A DNA stretch of 40,789 bases from CAZBDV01 sp964490765 (GCA_964490765.1 CAZBDV010000018.1:1-40789); one strand, 5' to 3'. Numbered from the stretch's first letter, positions 18,648 through 27,465 are shown. Program-made: numbers and translations. Notes: generated from the sequence alone by a model not told the origin.

Positions 18648-20171
18648 ATGAAAAAGGTCTTAATACCTGTTTTTCTTTTTTCTCTATGTTTCCTGTATGC
18701 TCAGGAAGTTAATCTGTGGCAAAATATCAGACACAGTTCTTATACCCAGGAGAATGATCTTCATATACGATCTGAATTAATATCAATACCGGGTTCATAC
18801 ACCGAATTTTTCTATTCTCAGGGTAACGGCTGGTCTAACGGAGAGCTTGTCCCTCTTACTGAACAGACCTTTGAGACAGTTGTTCCAGTCGATCCTTATG
18901 ATACTGTTTTCTGTCGTTTCAGAACAGTCATGGAACAAGATTTTGAAGGTATAGGAGATATCATTCCCGGCCTGCCAGATTCTATGAGTGTTATGATGTC
19001 AGGATATATGATAGAAGATACCTTTCCCCCTGTTATAGAGCAGTTAGCTTTAACTGCAGAGGATCCTGCAGGTGATATACCAGATAACATGCCTTCTTAT
19101 CTGGACATAACTGCTCAATATTTCTCCAATTCCGATGCGAAGATCTTCACTGCTATTACCAACAATAGTAACGAGTTTCCGACAGGTCCTATCTGGGGTC
19201 CTTTCAACCTCTATGTCTCTCTTATTCTCAATCCGGAGAATTTCTTCGATGATCAGGTGTTCTATGCCCTTATCTATGGCCAGATACCGATATTTCTCAA
19301 CAGTCCCGGTCTCTATAGATTTTCCGGGCTGGATTTCGACCAGATGGATAGAATTGGTGATATAGAATATATTGTAACCGATAACACTCTTGTGAAAGCC
19401 TGCTTAATTGATGATTTAATCTCAGATCCCTATTTTGGTGACTGGCCGAATTTAACGAACAGTCTGATCTTTGCAGGGTTAACTATGCGGGTTGACACCT
19501 CTCTGGAAGTTGAGTTTGGTGATGTGGGGCAAATCTCTGTTATGTTTTTCGATCAGTATATTATCGAGCCTTTTACCAATCTGCTTCCCAATTTAACCGA
19601 TATTGAGGTCATGTATCTCGATGATGAAACCGAGGTAAACCTGGTGTATCACGATCTGAACGGGAATTTTCCCCTCATAGCAGAACTGGTGATCGAGGGG
19701 GAGGATACATATCAGTTTGAGCCTCAAAGCCTCAATTTCACCCAACCTGTAGAGTTTTCTACCATCTTTCCCGGAAACTGGTCTAATGGTCTGGTCCGCT
19801 TCAGTGATAATGGTTACGAGATAGTTGAATACGAACTGTTTTCCTCTGCCGATGATGTCACTATACCTGAGCCGGATTCATTTTTCCTGACAGTTTATCC
19901 CAATCCCTTCAACCCAACACTCACGAATCCTACTCTGACGATTGAAACCAATAATAACAGGAGAGTAGAGGAGAGTATCTCCATCTACAATATCAGGGGA
20001 AGACTGGTCAACAGTCTGGAGAATAGCCGGGACGCCGGGTATGATAATGAATATATCTGGGATGGAAGAGATTTACAGGGAGAGAGAGTTTCCAGCGGGG
20101 TCTATATCATCCAATACACAGACCTTGACACGAATAGAAAGGCACATAGTAGATTCCTGTTGCTCAGGTAG
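18648..20171 (+). CDS. Secreted protein with type IX-style C-terminal sorting domain
   Basis: 507 residues. A signal peptide (KKVLIPVFLFSLCFLYAQE) precedes a long beta-rich region with no enzyme motif I recognise. The C-terminal ~90 residues begin with YPNPFNPTLT and continue SIYNIRGRLVNSL, WDGRDLQGERVSSGVYIIQY, ending KAHSRFLLLR. This is the FlgD-like/Por secretion sorting domain that targets proteins through the type IX system for anchoring or release. The middle has repeated IEPFTNLLPNLTDIEVMYLDD-like acidic segments, fitting an extracellular adhesive or structural protein. A GGGGGAG ribosome site sits 6 bases before ATG 18648. Biological role unknown. Confidence 0.8.
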   Translation: MKKVLIPVFLFSLCFLYAQEVNLWQNIRHSSYTQENDLHIRSELISIPGSYTEFFYSQGNGWSNGELVPLTEQTFETVVPVDPYDTVFCRFRTVMEQDFEGIGDIIPGLPDSMSVMMSGYMIEDTFPPVIEQLALTAEDPAGDIPDNMPSYLDITAQYFSNSDAKIFTAITNNSNEFPTGPIWGPFNLYVSLILNPENFFDDQVFYALIYGQIPIFLNSPGLYRFSGLDFDQMDRIGDIEYIVTDNTLVKACLIDDLISDPYFGDWPNLTNSLIFAGLTMRVDTSLEVEFGDVGQISVMFFDQYIIEPFTNLLPNLTDIEVMYLDDETEVNLVYHDLNGNFPLIAELVIEGEDTYQFEPQSLNFTQPVEFSTIFPGNWSNGLVRFSDNGYEIVEYELFSSADDVTIPEPDSFFLTVYPNPFNPTLTNPTLTIETNNNRRVEESISIYNIRGRLVNSLENSRDAGYDNEYIWDGRDLQGERVSSGVYIIQYTDLDTNRKAHSRFLLLR

Positions 20172-20255
20172 TAATCAGAAAGGAATTGTACTAAATGGAG
20201 AGTTCATTCACAGACAGAGAGTATTAGAAAAAGAATCCGATTTCAGAGGTATTTA

Positions 20256-21302
20256 ATGTTCATAGATTATGCAAGGATAAAGGTTTTTGCCGGTAGAGGG
20301 GGTAAGGGGTGTATCAGTTTCAGAAGGGAGAAGTATGTCCCGAAAGGTGGACCAGACGGTGGGCATGGCGGCAAGGGAGGCGATGTAATCGCAATAGGTA
20401 ATGAAAACATCAATACGCTTCTGGAGTACCGTTATCTGAAGCATTTCAAGGCGAGCAAAGGGCAGCACGGTTCCGGCAAGAACAAAACCGGTAAGTCAGG
20501 AGAGGATCTGGTTCTCAATTTCCCGTTAGGAACAGTCATCTATGATATTACAGACGGGAAGCGAGAGGTAGTAGCCGAGATCGACTATCACAACCAGCGA
20601 GAGATAATAGCCCGGGGTGGAGCAGGAGGCAAGGGTAACGCCGCCTTTGCTACCAGTACGAATCAGGCACCGCGCGAAGCGGAAGATGGCCGACCGGGAG
20701 AAGAGAGAGAGCTGGAGCTGGAGCTGAAACTTATAGCGGATGTCGGCCTGGTAGGGTTTCCCAATGCAGGGAAATCCACACTATTAAGTAGAGTCTCGGC
20801 AGCCCAGCCCAGGATAGCCAATTATCCCTTTACTACCCTGGAACCTTCTCTTGGTGTGGTTTCTGCCGGTGACTATAACAGCTTTGTCATTGCCGATATA
20901 CCCGGTATAATTGAGGGAGCACACGAGGGTAAGGGGTTAGGTTTACAGTTCCTGAGGCATATAGAGAGAACGAGAGTACTCCTCTTTCTGATTGATATTA
21001 ATTCTCCAGACCCACAACACGATTATCGGGTTTTACGAACAGAATTGTCCGAATACGACAGCCATCTCGACAAAAAGCCACATTTAGTGGCTCTTAATAA
21101 GATAGATACGGTGGCAGAAGATATAAGGCAAAAAAAAATGAGTCTATTGCAGAAGAGTTTTACCAGTGATGGACAGGAACAGTTTGTCGTTATCTCTGCC
21201 GTAACAGGAGAGAATCTGGAAACTCTGATTAGTGAACTTTTCAGTTTAGTGAAGAAAAATGACACGGAGAATAAGAGCCTGGATCAGATTAGCAGAAGTT
21301 AA
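20256..21302 (+). CDS. obg: Obg/CgtA ribosome-associated GTPase
   Basis: 348 residues. The N-terminal Obg fold is glycine-rich (VFAGRGGKGCISFRREK, GGPDGGHGGKGGDV, GGAGGKGNAAF). The GTPase domain follows with P-loop GFPNAGKST (~166-174), switch region FTTLEPSLGVV, G3 DIPGIIEGAHEGKGLG, G4 NKID and G5-like ISAVTGEN. It binds the large ribosomal subunit and couples GTP or ppGpp levels to ribosome assembly. A short AGAGG lies upstream of ATG 20256. Its last 44 bases overlap the dprA start in a different frame. Confidence 0.97.
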   Translation: MFIDYARIKVFAGRGGKGCISFRREKYVPKGGPDGGHGGKGGDVIAIGNENINTLLEYRYLKHFKASKGQHGSGKNKTGKSGEDLVLNFPLGTVIYDITDGKREVVAEIDYHNQREIIARGGAGGKGNAAFATSTNQAPREAEDGRPGEERELELELKLIADVGLVGFPNAGKSTLLSRVSAAQPRIANYPFTTLEPSLGVVSAGDYNSFVIADIPGIIEGAHEGKGLGLQFLRHIERTRVLLFLIDINSPDPQHDYRVLRTELSEYDSHLDKKPHLVALNKIDTVAEDIRQKKMSLLQKSFTSDGQEQFVVISAVTGENLETLISELFSLVKKNDTENKSLDQISRS

Positions 21303-22347
21303 AGATTTAGGATTACAACGATCCTATCAGTTATTGAAGGTTTTGGGCGACCCGGAAGGTTTTATCGGCAGGGGTCGGGAACCATTATTAGCGATCGATT
21401 TTCTCTCAGCACGAATAAAAGAGGAACTGGCAGCAGATAAGGATCCTGCAAACTGGTCAGAGATCTGCAAATTGATGGAACGTTACAGTATCAGATTTGT
21501 AACGATACTGGACGACGAGTATCCCGAACCACTGAAGAATATATTCAATCCACCACTCTTTCTCTTCTACAGGGGGAATTTACAACAGCCGGCAGGGGAG
21601 AGAACGCTGGCGGTAGTGGGGACACGAAAACCGGATAATTACGGTTTGATGATGACCAGGAAGCTTACAGGCCAGCTGGTCAGTTACGGCTTTACAGTCG
21701 TGAGTGGCCTTGCATACGGTATTGATACTCAAGCCCATCTCACTGTAGTGGAAAACAATGGCAGGACGATAGCAGTCATGGGGACGGGGTGCGACCAGAT
21801 ATATCCTTTCAGGAACAGAAAACTGGCAGAGAGGATTATGGAGCGGGGAGCTCTGATCTCGGAATTCCTTCCTGGCTCCAGGCCTGAGAAGTGGAACTTT
21901 CCTGTGAGAAACAGAATTATCAGCGGCCTCTCAGCAGGAACTCTTGTCATTCAGGGCGAAAAGACAAGTGGAGCGCTTCTCACAGCAAAATTCGCCCTCG
22001 ACCAGAATCGTGATCTCTATGCCCTGCCGGGAGATATCAACCGTAAACTCTCCGAAGGGCCGAATTATCTGATTAAACTGGGAGCCAAGATCGTTACAGA
22101 CGCTTCTGATATAATCGAGGAGTACGATCTCATCCTGCAGCCTTTAGAGGAGAAGAGACCCGAACTGACAGAGAAGGAGGAGCGTGTACTGAAAGTTATC
22201 GAACAGAACAAACCGGAAATAAGTTACGATAACCTGGTATTGAAAACCGGCCTCTCTGTTGGTGAATTATCCACTATCCTGCTAAATCTGGAGATCAAGA
22301 ACCTGATCAGGGTAGGGGATGGTACGATGGTCAGTTCAATGAACTGA
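21259..22347 (+). CDS. dprA: DNA-processing protein A
   Basis: 362 residues. DprA binds incoming single-stranded DNA and loads RecA during transformation. An N-terminal SAM/HhH-like region starts AWIRLAEVKDLGLQRSYQLL. The Rossmann-like core carries VGTRKPDNYG, VSGLAYGIDTQAH, MGTGCDQIYPFRNR and GSRPEKWNFPVRNRIISGLS, and the winged-helix C-terminus is LTEKEERVLKVIEQNKPEISYDNLVLKTGLSVGELS. The start overlaps obg by 44 bases. No later start codon fits, because the conserved domain begins only about five residues in, so the overlap seems real. It faces dinB across 7 bases. Confidence 0.94.
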   Translation: MTRRIRAWIRLAEVKDLGLQRSYQLLKVLGDPEGFIGRGREPLLAIDFLSARIKEELAADKDPANWSEICKLMERYSIRFVTILDDEYPEPLKNIFNPPLFLFYRGNLQQPAGERTLAVVGTRKPDNYGLMMTRKLTGQLVSYGFTVVSGLAYGIDTQAHLTVVENNGRTIAVMGTGCDQIYPFRNRKLAERIMERGALISEFLPGSRPEKWNFPVRNRIISGLSAGTLVIQGEKTSGALLTAKFALDQNRDLYALPGDINRKLSEGPNYLIKLGAKIVTDASDIIEEYDLILQPLEEKRPELTEKEERVLKVIEQNKPEISYDNLVLKTGLSVGELSTILLNLEIKNLIRVGDGTMVSSMN

Positions 22348-22354
22348 AACCTGT

Positions 22355-23458
22355 TTATGCTTCCGGATCGTGGCTGGAAAAGAAATCAAGAACCTGTTGT
22401 TCATTATCTTCCGGTTTTTGTTCTGTGTTAAGGTTAGAGACAGAAATCCCTAGTAACCTAACACCCCGGTTACGATTATAGTTGATTTCCAGCAGCTTTA
22501 TAACGGTTTCTGTCAGTGTTCTGGCATCGCAAATAAATATTGGTCTCGTAAAACTTCTCGTATGCTGGGTGAAATCGTTATACTTGATCTTCAGGGTTAT
22601 AGTCTTACCCTTTATATTCTTAGTGATCAACTCTTCCGATACATCTGCAGCAAGAGAGGTCAGGACTTTGATCATCTCTTCCAGGTTATAAAGGTCTCTG
22701 GAAAAAGTCCGTTCCTTACCGAGTGACTTGCGGATTCTGCTGATGGTTACTCTTCTTCTATCTATACCACGGACGATCTCATAGTAGTATTTACCGGTGC
22801 TGCCGAAGTGCTTCATCAATTCATTGAGTTCGAACTTCTTCAGGTCTCTACCAGTTCTTATTCCCAGACCGTGCATCTTCTCTGCTGTTGCTTTGCCTAT
22901 TCCATGAAATTTCTCTATCTCCAGTTTCTCCAGCAGAGGTAAGGCCATATCCGGGGTGATGAGGGTCAAACCGTCCGGTTTATCCATATCAGATGCTATC
23001 TTGGCCAGAAACTTATTATAGGAGATACCAGCCGAACCGGTCAACTGACATCTCTGTCTGATCATATCCTTTATCTCTCTGGCCAGAGCGATCGCAGCAG
23101 CAAAATCATTCACCTGTTCACTTACATCGAGATAAGCTTCATCAATAGAAACAGCCTCTACAACAGGGGTGATTTCCAGAAAGATCTCCCTTATCTGCCG
23201 TCCCACTTCACCATAGACTTCATAGCGACCCGGGACGAAAATTGCTCTGGGACAGAGCTTATAAGCTAAAAAACTCGGCATTGCAGAGTGTATGCCAAAC
23301 TTACGCGCCTCATAAGAACATGTAGATACTACTCCCCGGCCAGTAGGAGAACCACCTACTATAAGTGGCTTTCCACGATACTGCGGAAAATCACGCATCT
23401 CAATCGCAGCAAAAAAGGCATCCATATCGACATGTATTATTCTTCTCTGATCAGGCAT
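22355..23458 (-). CDS. dinB: DNA polymerase IV (Y-family)
   Basis: 367 residues. Error-prone translesion polymerase. Catalytic metal ligands are in IHVDMDAFFAAIE (residues ~8-20) and SIDEAYLDVS (~104-113), with YEARKFGIHSAMPSFLA between them. The thumb helix-hairpin-helix FHGIGKATAEKMHGLGI and the little-finger domain (SLGKERTFSRDL, then TLKIKYNDFTQHTRS) are intact. The C-terminus ends shortly after the little finger and does not show an obvious beta-clamp peptide beyond QQVLDFF, which is a plausible clamp-binding motif (QxxLxF type). The ribosome site is GGAG/TAGGA just before ATG 23458. Confidence 0.95.
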   Translation of the reverse strand: MPDQRRIIHVDMDAFFAAIEMRDFPQYRGKPLIVGGSPTGRGVVSTCSYEARKFGIHSAMPSFLAYKLCPRAIFVPGRYEVYGEVGRQIREIFLEITPVVEAVSIDEAYLDVSEQVNDFAAAIALAREIKDMIRQRCQLTGSAGISYNKFLAKIASDMDKPDGLTLITPDMALPLLEKLEIEKFHGIGKATAEKMHGLGIRTGRDLKKFELNELMKHFGSTGKYYYEIVRGIDRRRVTISRIRKSLGKERTFSRDLYNLEEMIKVLTSLAADVSEELITKNIKGKTITLKIKYNDFTQHTRSFTRPIFICDARTLTETVIKLLEINYNRNRGVRLLGISVSNLNTEQKPEDNEQQVLDFFSSHDPEA

Positions 23459-23669
23459 TGATTCCTACTCTCTCCGGTCTGTTACATACTGAGCTACTCC
23501 TGCTCTGTTAACCCGCTATAACGCTTATTATATAAGGCTTTTTTTACCCGAATTCCCAGTATATAACAATATGTTTCCTATAGTTAGCTTTCGTCAAAGC
23601 AAATTTTATCACTCATTCATTATTACAGGCCTGGTTGAAGAAGTATTACACTTAACAGAAGTAAAAAGC

Positions 23670-23701
23670 AAAAAAAAAGGCGGCTTACTATGTAAACCGC
23701 C
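23670..23701 (-). terminator. Intrinsic terminator of the HU gene
   Basis: Reading on the minus strand, a nine-pair GC-rich stem (arms 23693-23701 and 23679-23687, one G:U wobble) with a 5-base loop is followed at once by a run of nine T residues (23670-23678). It starts 17 bases after the HU stop codon. A textbook rho-independent terminator. Confidence 0.88.
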
Positions 23702-23718
23702 AATTCTCTTGTGCAGAA

Positions 23719-23991
23719 TTACTTCACTGTCTGCTTCAGTTTGCTTCCAGCTTTGAATACTGGAACCTTGCGGGCAGGAATAGTGATCTTGGCACGAGTT
23801 TGAGGATTGACACCCATTCTCTTCTTTCTCTTGGAAACAGAGAAAGTCCCAAAACCAACGAATGTGACCTTGTTACCTTTCTTCAAGGAATTAGATACAC
23901 CGTCTAATAATGAAGTTAAAGCCATTCCAGCCTGTTTTTTTGTGATTGAAGCATCAGCAGCAATTTTTGCAATCAGTTCATCTCTTTTCAT
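23719..23991 (-). CDS. hup: HU-family DNA-binding protein
   Basis: 90 residues from ATG 23991 (MKRDELIAKIAADASITKKQAG). HU dimers bend and compact DNA. The beta-arm signature GFGTFSVSKRKKRMGVNPQT is present with the Pro at the tip (RxNPxT-type), and the C-terminus KVPVFKAGSKLKQTVK is normal. An in-frame ATG at 24009 would add six residues, but a near-consensus GGAGGTGA (23997-24004) lies 5 bases before ATG 23991 and fixes the start. A promoter candidate and a strong terminator flank it, so it looks monocistronic. HU-alpha versus HU-beta cannot be decided. Confidence 0.95.
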   Translation of the reverse strand: MKRDELIAKIAADASITKKQAGMALTSLLDGVSNSLKKGNKVTFVGFGTFSVSKRKKRMGVNPQTRAKITIPARKVPVFKAGSKLKQTVK

Positions 23992-23996
23992 AATTT

Positions 23997-24004
23997 TCAC
24001 CTCC
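23997..24004 (-). promoter_or_regulatory. Ribosome binding site of HU gene
   Basis: GGAGGTGA on the minus strand, 5 bases before ATG 23991. It decides between this start and the in-frame ATG 24009, which would lie upstream of the site. Confidence 0.85.
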
Positions 24005-24022
24005 ATCATTTAGGATGACCAA

Positions 24023-24050
24023 ACAATAAAGAGAGAACTTTTTGTGTCAA
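24023..24050 (-). promoter_or_regulatory. Candidate promoter of HU gene
   Basis: On the minus strand TTGACA (24045-24050) is followed after 16 bases by TATTGT (24023-24028; 4 of 6 matches to TATAAT). The leader to the ribosome site is short, which suits a highly expressed monocistronic gene. The eight bases TTGACACA recur upstream of the ABC exporter and of kdd. Confidence 0.45.
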
Positions 24051-24207
24051 TATAAATCTTTGCTAATCAAGCCTTTAAGAAACGTCTCAGCGATTTCAAG
24101 CCCTGGTAACCGTTCTATGAGCGGATGACAAAAAATAGGCATAATCTCCTGTCATACAGGCAGTTACGCCAGATAATAAAGCTCGAAAAAGCCAATTAAA
24201 AGGCATG

Positions 24208-24230
24208 AAAAAAAAAGTGCATTTTTTTTA
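24208..24230. repeat. A-run/T-run hairpin after the MBL gene
   Basis: A run of nine A is followed by GTGC and then A plus eight T, so both strands can fold an A:T-only stem. It lies about 45 bases downstream of the minus-strand MBL gene stop and could stop transcription on either strand, but the stem has no GC pairs. Confidence 0.3.
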
Positions 24231-24274
24231 CAAAAACTTTGTTTATTTCAAGGATGCCTCAACAGTCTGCTATA

Positions 24275-25111
24275 TCAATCGAGTGGGAATTTCAATACTT
24301 TTTTATCACTCTGATGATTCAAGACAAGAAATCCCCCTCTTCCCTTCAATTCTTCAAGTATAATCTGTTTTGCTTGAAAAGTCCTGTTTCGGTTAACATC
24401 ATAAGCAGAGGTAACGGGTAGCTGGAGATGAAGCTCATGTGGTATCAGGTCACCTGGATAGTAGCATATCGTATCATTACTTTCGATACGCACGATCTCT
24501 GTTCCGTTGCTATGACCACCCGTTAATCTGATTGTAATCTCTGGCAGGAGGTCATAATCCCCATCGATAATCCTGAGCCTGTCACTACTTTTTAACAGTG
24601 TAATCGGCTTATTGAATCTATAGGCAGCCCTATTTAGTCCGTCGGGATTGAGAGCAGTATCCCATTCTTTTTTCTGCACTATATGAGTAGCATTTGGGAA
24701 CATTAGAACTTCCTGTCCGTTCTCCATATACAGAAGGCCACCGATGTGGTCATGGTGGAGGTGAGTCAGTATAACGAAGTCGATATCTTTTCTTGAGCAC
24801 CCGCATTTCTCAATATTTTCCAGGAGACTGGCCGGTTCGGGGGTGTATATTTTTTTTATCTTATCGTCTGGATAATATCCGATACCGGTATCTATCAGTA
24901 TATGACACTCACCTCTCTTTATCAGCATCAGGTTAGTTGCGAATCTGATTCTATGCTTGGAGTCTGGAATAATACTTTTTTCCCAGAGTACCCGTGGCAG
25001 GACACCCATACCAGCACCACCGTCACTACTGAACCCTCCAGCATCGAAAACGAAACAGTTCAGGTTCCCTATCTCAAGATTGATTATCTCTCTTTCTTCT
25101 ACCTGAGTCAT
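24275..25111 (-). CDS. Metallo-beta-lactamase fold hydrolase
   Basis: 278 residues. The zinc motif THLHHDHIGG (HxHxDH, ~residue 116-125) is complete; further ligands are likely in TGGHSNG and YYPGDLIPHELHL. The layout resembles the lactonase/quorum-quenching-like branch of the MBL superfamily, but those are also hydrolases of many small molecules, so substrate is unknown. ATG 25111 overlaps the 3' end of jag by 38 bases; there is no clear ribosome site and the true start may lie slightly downstream, since the conserved fold begins near residue 10 (INLEIGNLNCFVFDAGG). It takes the place mnmE often holds after jag. Confidence 0.72.
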   Translation of the reverse strand: MTQVEEREIINLEIGNLNCFVFDAGGFSSDGGAGMGVLPRVLWEKSIIPDSKHRIRFATNLMLIKRGECHILIDTGIGYYPDDKIKKIYTPEPASLLENIEKCGCSRKDIDFVILTHLHHDHIGGLLYMENGQEVLMFPNATHIVQKKEWDTALNPDGLNRAAYRFNKPITLLKSSDRLRIIDGDYDLLPEITIRLTGGHSNGTEIVRIESNDTICYYPGDLIPHELHLQLPVTSAYDVNRNRTFQAKQIILEELKGRGGFLVLNHQSDKKVLKFPLD

Positions 25112-25796
25112 TCTGTGGTTTTCTGTGTCGTTTTTGTTGTGGTCTGGGTTGTTCCTGAACTTTTTTGTCCGTATCGTTGGCAGGATAGATCACTATTCTT
25201 TTTGAGTCACCTTTACCGATAGTCATTGTTGTAAAATCGGGCTCTTTATCTAAAAAGCGGTATACTATTCGCCGGTCGGAAGCGCTCATAGGTTCCAGGG
25301 TAATACTCTTCTCCCGTTTTTTAATCTTTTTGACTATCTGGGAGATCTTGCGTTGCAGCCTCTTTTCGTGAGCTTCTCGATAGTTATCGACATCGAAGAT
25401 GACTCTGCTCCTCTCCTCATCTCCATTCTCCAGCACCCTATTGAGAAGATGCTGGATAGAATTGAGCATCTTTCCCTCTTTTCCGATAATGAAACCGGGA
25501 TTATCCAGACCGCTGACACTGATATAATAGTAATTGTCTTTATAGCTGACATCCATATTTTTGAATTCAATATCCATTCTGCAGAGCAGCCCGTCGAGGA
25601 AACGACGTAACATATCCTCTTCTTCCGGGATCATAAATTTTACAATCGCCTGCTTCTGCCCGACGAGATTGAAAAGACCGCGAGAGCCCTTTTCTATAAC
25701 GGTATAACTTATATCTTCCTTTTGCAGGTTGAATTCTTTCAGGAATTCTTTGATCACTTTTTCAGGTGATGTCCCTTCACGTTGAATCTCTTTCAT
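25074..25796 (-). CDS. jag: Jag/KhpB RNA-binding protein
   Basis: 240 residues from ATG 25796. The N-terminal Jag domain (EIQREGTSPEKVIKEFLKEF) is followed by VIEKGSRGLFNLVGQKQAIVKF, a KH domain (VSGLDNPGFIIGKEGKMLNSIQHLLNRV) and an R3H domain (ITLEPMSASDRRIVYRFLDKE). KhpB works with KhpA as an RNA chaperone linked to cell division in Firmicutes. A TTG at 25811 overlaps the yidC stop, but AAAGGA six bases before ATG 25796 favours the latter. The tail is Lys/Arg/Gln-rich (~20 residues), as in many homologues. Confidence 0.93.
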   Translation of the reverse strand: MKEIQREGTSPEKVIKEFLKEFNLQKEDISYTVIEKGSRGLFNLVGQKQAIVKFMIPEEEDMLRRFLDGLLCRMDIEFKNMDVSYKDNYYYISVSGLDNPGFIIGKEGKMLNSIQHLLNRVLENGDEERSRVIFDVDNYREAHEKRLQRKISQIVKKIKKREKSITLEPMSASDRRIVYRFLDKEPDFTTMTIGKGDSKRIVIYPANDTDKKVQEQPRPQQKRHRKPQNDSGRRKRDNQS

Positions 25797-25807
25797 AGAA
25801 AATCCTT

Positions 25808-27451
25808 TCAAGTTTGTTGTTTAAATTTTTTCATAATAAAGTACTGTTGAATGATCGAGAAGACATTGAAAACAGTCCAGTAAAGAACCAGTCCGGCTGG
25901 TAGAGAGCGGAAAATAAAAACCAGAAAGACCGGCATAATATACATCATCATCTTTTGGCTCTGCATCTGAGCTAATTGCTTCTCATCCATATCCTCTTTG
26001 TTAACTCTCTTCGGCATCATCATCCTTTGCTGGAGGAACATAAACAAGCCCATCAGGATGGGAAGGATCATATAGGGATCTGGCTCTGAGAGGTCAGTTA
26101 GCCAGAAGACGAAGGAAGCCTGTCTCAGCTCGATGGAGTAGCGTAATACTGGATAGAGCGATAAGAATACAGGCATTTGAAGCAGGAGCGGGAAGCAACC
26201 CCCAAGAGGATTGACGCCATGTTCTTTATACAGCTTCTGTAATTCTGTCTGCATCTGTTTAGGGTCAGACTTATACTTGCGCTGTATCTCCTGCATATAG
26301 GGCTGCACTTTCTGCATCTTGTGTGTGGATGAATAACTCTTGTGGGTTAGTGGATAGAGAATGATCTTCAAAAGCAGGGCAAAGAAAATGATCGTAACTC
26401 CGTAATTAGCAAAAACTCTGTTCAGATTGGTCAGAACCCAGAGAAAGAGTCGGCTCAAAGGCCTGATAATCTTCCAGCCCATCTCAATCGTCTCTTCCAG
26501 CCCTATACCATAACGTTGCAGATTCTGATAGTCAAGCGGTCCCAGATAGATCTCAAAGCGGTCGTAAATCTCTCTTACCGTCCTGCCCGGATCTATAGTC
26601 AAGTCGAAGGCAGGGCTTTCATTATGACTGTAAACATTGACGTTATCGGTCATCAACCTCTGTTCGGGGATCAGTGCCATGATGAAATACTTGGAGCGGA
26701 TAGCGGCCCAATCAACATTCCCTCTGATTATCTCTCTCTCGTTCAATTTACGAAGCTGAATATTGGTTCTTGAGTTCTGGATCTGGCCAATAAAACGATA
26801 GTCACTCTCTTTCTGCCTGACCTTCTCTTCCGTGTCAGCGATACCACTGTCGAAGCCGAGCGTATAACTCCTGATATCACCGATCCCGGAGATAGCTATC
26901 TCTTTATGCAGGGCATAATCATCATTGATGACAAATATCTTTTCGATTGCCCTCATTCCATTCGATTCGAGATAGAAGGTTAGAATCTGATGTCCGTTTC
27001 GCCTCGACTTTTCCCAGTTAAAGATTAACTCGTCGGAAAAAATCATATCCTCTGCTGTTTCGATCTCCAGCCCTAAAAGTGCCTCTCCTGCAGGGATAAG
27101 GTTAACTGGATTCTCCTTGTCGTAATGATTATGCTCTTTCAGAAGGACCGATTTGAGTAAGCCACCCCTGTTGGAGAAGATCAGAACCATAAGGTCATTT
27201 TCCAGTATTATCTCATCGTTGATAGCAATTTCAGCATTTGAGAATATCCCATCATTCTCGACGGTGTTCATATCACTCTCAGTTCGGATAATCTCCGGTT
27301 CTCTGTCTACTACAGCCTCTAAGGGTTCTGTCTCTTCTAACTCAATATCTGCTCCTGTTGTCTCCTGCGTCCTCTCTTTCCAGAGAAATTGGTTACTTAG
27401 CCAGAAGACCAGAAAAAACAAAACCAGTGCTATGATAGTCCTTTTTTCCAA
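25808..27451 (-). CDS. yidC: Membrane protein insertase YidC
   Basis: 547 residues. An N-terminal signal-anchor (TIIALVLFFLVFWLSNQFLW) is followed by a long periplasmic beta domain and the conserved insertase core, with hallmarks YPLTHKSYSSTHKMQKVQPYMQEIQRKYK and NPLGGCFPLLLQMPVFLSLY, and helices to the C-terminal basic tail KKFKQQ. The start is TTG 27451, set by a strong GAGGAGGAGA (27456-27465) just upstream; no ATG fits. It follows yidD by 15 bases and overlaps the region of jag. Gram-negative type by its large periplasmic domain. Confidence 0.96.
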   Translation of the reverse strand: MEKRTIIALVLFFLVFWLSNQFLWKERTQETTGADIELEETEPLEAVVDREPEIIRTESDMNTVENDGIFSNAEIAINDEIILENDLMVLIFSNRGGLLKSVLLKEHNHYDKENPVNLIPAGEALLGLEIETAEDMIFSDELIFNWEKSRRNGHQILTFYLESNGMRAIEKIFVINDDYALHKEIAISGIGDIRSYTLGFDSGIADTEEKVRQKESDYRFIGQIQNSRTNIQLRKLNEREIIRGNVDWAAIRSKYFIMALIPEQRLMTDNVNVYSHNESPAFDLTIDPGRTVREIYDRFEIYLGPLDYQNLQRYGIGLEETIEMGWKIIRPLSRLFLWVLTNLNRVFANYGVTIIFFALLLKIILYPLTHKSYSSTHKMQKVQPYMQEIQRKYKSDPKQMQTELQKLYKEHGVNPLGGCFPLLLQMPVFLSLYPVLRYSIELRQASFVFWLTDLSEPDPYMILPILMGLFMFLQQRMMMPKRVNKEDMDEKQLAQMQSQKMMMYIMPVFLVFIFRSLPAGLVLYWTVFNVFSIIQQYFIMKKFKQQT

Positions 27452-27455
27452 AATC

Positions 27456-27465
27456 TCTCCTCCTC
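27456..27465 (-). promoter_or_regulatory. Ribosome binding site deciding the TTG start of yidC
   Basis: GAGGAGGAGA on the minus strand, about five to ten bases before TTG 27451. It lies between the yidD stop and the yidC start. Confidence 0.75.

Noticed and set aside
23481..23500. Minus-strand GGAGTAGCTCAGTATG resembling a tRNA acceptor/D-arm
   Set aside because: No anticodon arm, T-loop or matching 3' acceptor within 80 bases; it is the dinB leader.
23521..23545. Hairpin plus T-run on the plus strand after dprA/dinB
   Set aside because: The stem is a short AT-only palindrome and no plus-strand gene ends nearby; on the minus strand the same bases hold a TATAAT that could be the dinB -10, but no -35 was found.
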